From contig PSRN01000169.1 in assembly GCA_003176075.1 (NCBI GenBank), forward strand, positions 1 to 6,051: a DNA stretch of 6,051 nt. The letters are read 5' to 3'. The stretch's first letter is position 1; every line of letters begins with the position of its first letter. Shown here in pieces: positions 5,769 to 6,051 of this stretch. The position numbers and the translations under genes are program-made. The notes beneath the pieces were generated by a model that made no database searches, was not told the origin of the DNA, and saw only the letters and a list, made by a program, of their open reading frames with translations. The DNA is from Bdellovibrio sp. (lineage in GTDB: Bacteria; Bdellovibrionota; Bdellovibrionia; Bdellovibrionales; Bdellovibrionaceae).

Positions 5769-5832
5769 TGCGGAGCCGCCAAGGGCGGCGACTTGGGTTT
5801 AACGCCCGTGGCGGCTGCGCCGCCCACGCTGC
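5769..5832 (-). repeat. Dispersed hairpin-forming repeat, copy 2 (inverted, divergent interior)
   Basis: This 64-bp element has the same two ends as the copy at 5979-6041, in opposite orientation. CTGCGGAG (5769-5776) matches the reverse complement of 6034-6041, and the 15-nt CGCCGCCCACGCTGC (5818-5832) matches the reverse complement of 5979-5993 exactly. The interior differs in sequence but again forms hairpins. GCCGCC (5775-5780) pairs with GGCGGC (5784-5789) over an AAG loop, and GTGGCGGC (5808-5815) pairs with GCCGCCCAC (5819-5827) with one bulge. Conserved ends with a divergent but structured middle suggest selection for folding. Confidence 0.65.
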
Positions 5833-5974
5833 GCTATACCAACGGACAACATCGTGGATGAAGATGAATCGGCCTTCACCGCCCTAAGACCAGCGCCTCC
5901 ACTGGATTTCTGGACTGGCGCGGAGCGAACCCATTGACGATAAATGCACGCGCTCGCCGCTTTCCTTCCACACC
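5833..5974. other. GC-rich gene-free spacer between inverted repeats
   Basis: 142 bp lying between the two inverted repeat copies. No convincing gene. On the minus strand one frame is open from about 6009 to a TAG at 5884-5886 and ends with the protein-like tail SPEIQWRRWS, which could be the relic of a gene end, but it runs into the repeat and has a stop upstream at 6010-6012. A bulged inverted repeat (CCAGCGCC at 5890-5897 with GGCGCGG at 5917-5923) is present. Composition shifts sharply from the AT-rich 5700-5758 stretch. Confidence 0.45.
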
Positions 5975-6047
5975 GCTTGCAGCGTGGGCGGCGAAGAGCC
6001 AGTCGGTGCCTACGCCACAAGTGGCTTCGGCACCTCCGCAGTGCCAC
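5975..6047 (+). repeat. Dispersed hairpin-forming repeat, copy 3
   Basis: 73 bp, the near-identical partner of 1641-1711 (41 identical bp at 6001-6041) and inverted partner of 5769-5832. It folds as GGTGCC (6005-6010) with GGCACC (6029-6034), and GCCAC (6014-6018) with GTGGC (6021-6025). It may continue beyond the window edge. No coding content. Confidence 0.8.
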
Positions 6048-6051
6048 GGGT

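Noticed and set aside
5759..5850. Integron attC site (GTTTAAC next to imperfect hairpins)
   Set aside because: No second core site of the GTTRRRY type at the required distance, and no cassette structure or integrase; the sequence fits the local repeat family better.
5751..5850. tRNA or other structured RNA gene
   Set aside because: The stems do not form a cloverleaf and no T-loop or CCA-end pattern is present; the structure repeats elsewhere as an intergenic element.
5799..6047. 82-codon Arg-rich minus-strand ORF
   Set aside because: It is a translation of the GC-rich repeats, with extreme Arg content and no ribosome-binding site.

Overview
The window reads as chromosomal DNA of a Gram-negative bacterium with roughly balanced base composition. 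It carries a Sec-exported protein, an outer-membrane-type lipoprotein, a membrane phospholipid acyltransferase and an AAA ATPase. The style (short orphan lipoproteins, a large uncharacterised Rel/Spo-like protein, few recognisable names) reminds me of Bdellovibrio-like or other deltaproteobacterial genomes, but nothing here proves the lineage.

Layout. Positions 1-1290 are a minus-strand pair: an unrecognised exported protein (205-1290), followed by the start of a small membrane protein that runs off the window edge (1-162). Between them a perfect 17-bp tandem duplication has copied the ribosome-binding site and start codon. Positions 1291-1738 are a divergent intergenic region holding a candidate minus-strand promoter, a hairpin, a doubtful 46-residue ORF and one copy of a hairpin-forming repeat. 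Positions 1739-4355 are a likely plus-strand operon: a lipoprotein, a 376-residue protein whose C-terminal half carries RelA/SpoT-synthetase-like signatures, a possible 20-codon coupling peptide, and a PlsC-type acyltransferase. Positions 4562-5698 are a convergent AAA_14/DUF4143 ATPase on the minus strand. It has a 24-nt near-perfect palindrome just upstream of its start. From about 5760 to the end the DNA turns abruptly GC-rich and holds two inverted copies of the hairpin repeat around a gene-free spacer.

How parts may work together. The lipoprotein, Rel-like and acyltransferase genes are close and co-directional, so a link between a nucleotide-signalling-like protein and envelope lipid synthesis is possible. 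That is inference from context only. The ATPase looks like an independent accessory gene beside repeats.

Most noteworthy: the divergent Rel/Spo-like protein, the 63-71-bp repeat family (three copies here), the operator-like palindrome, and the duplicated translation start. I found no RNA genes, CRISPR array, transposase or clearly described defence system.
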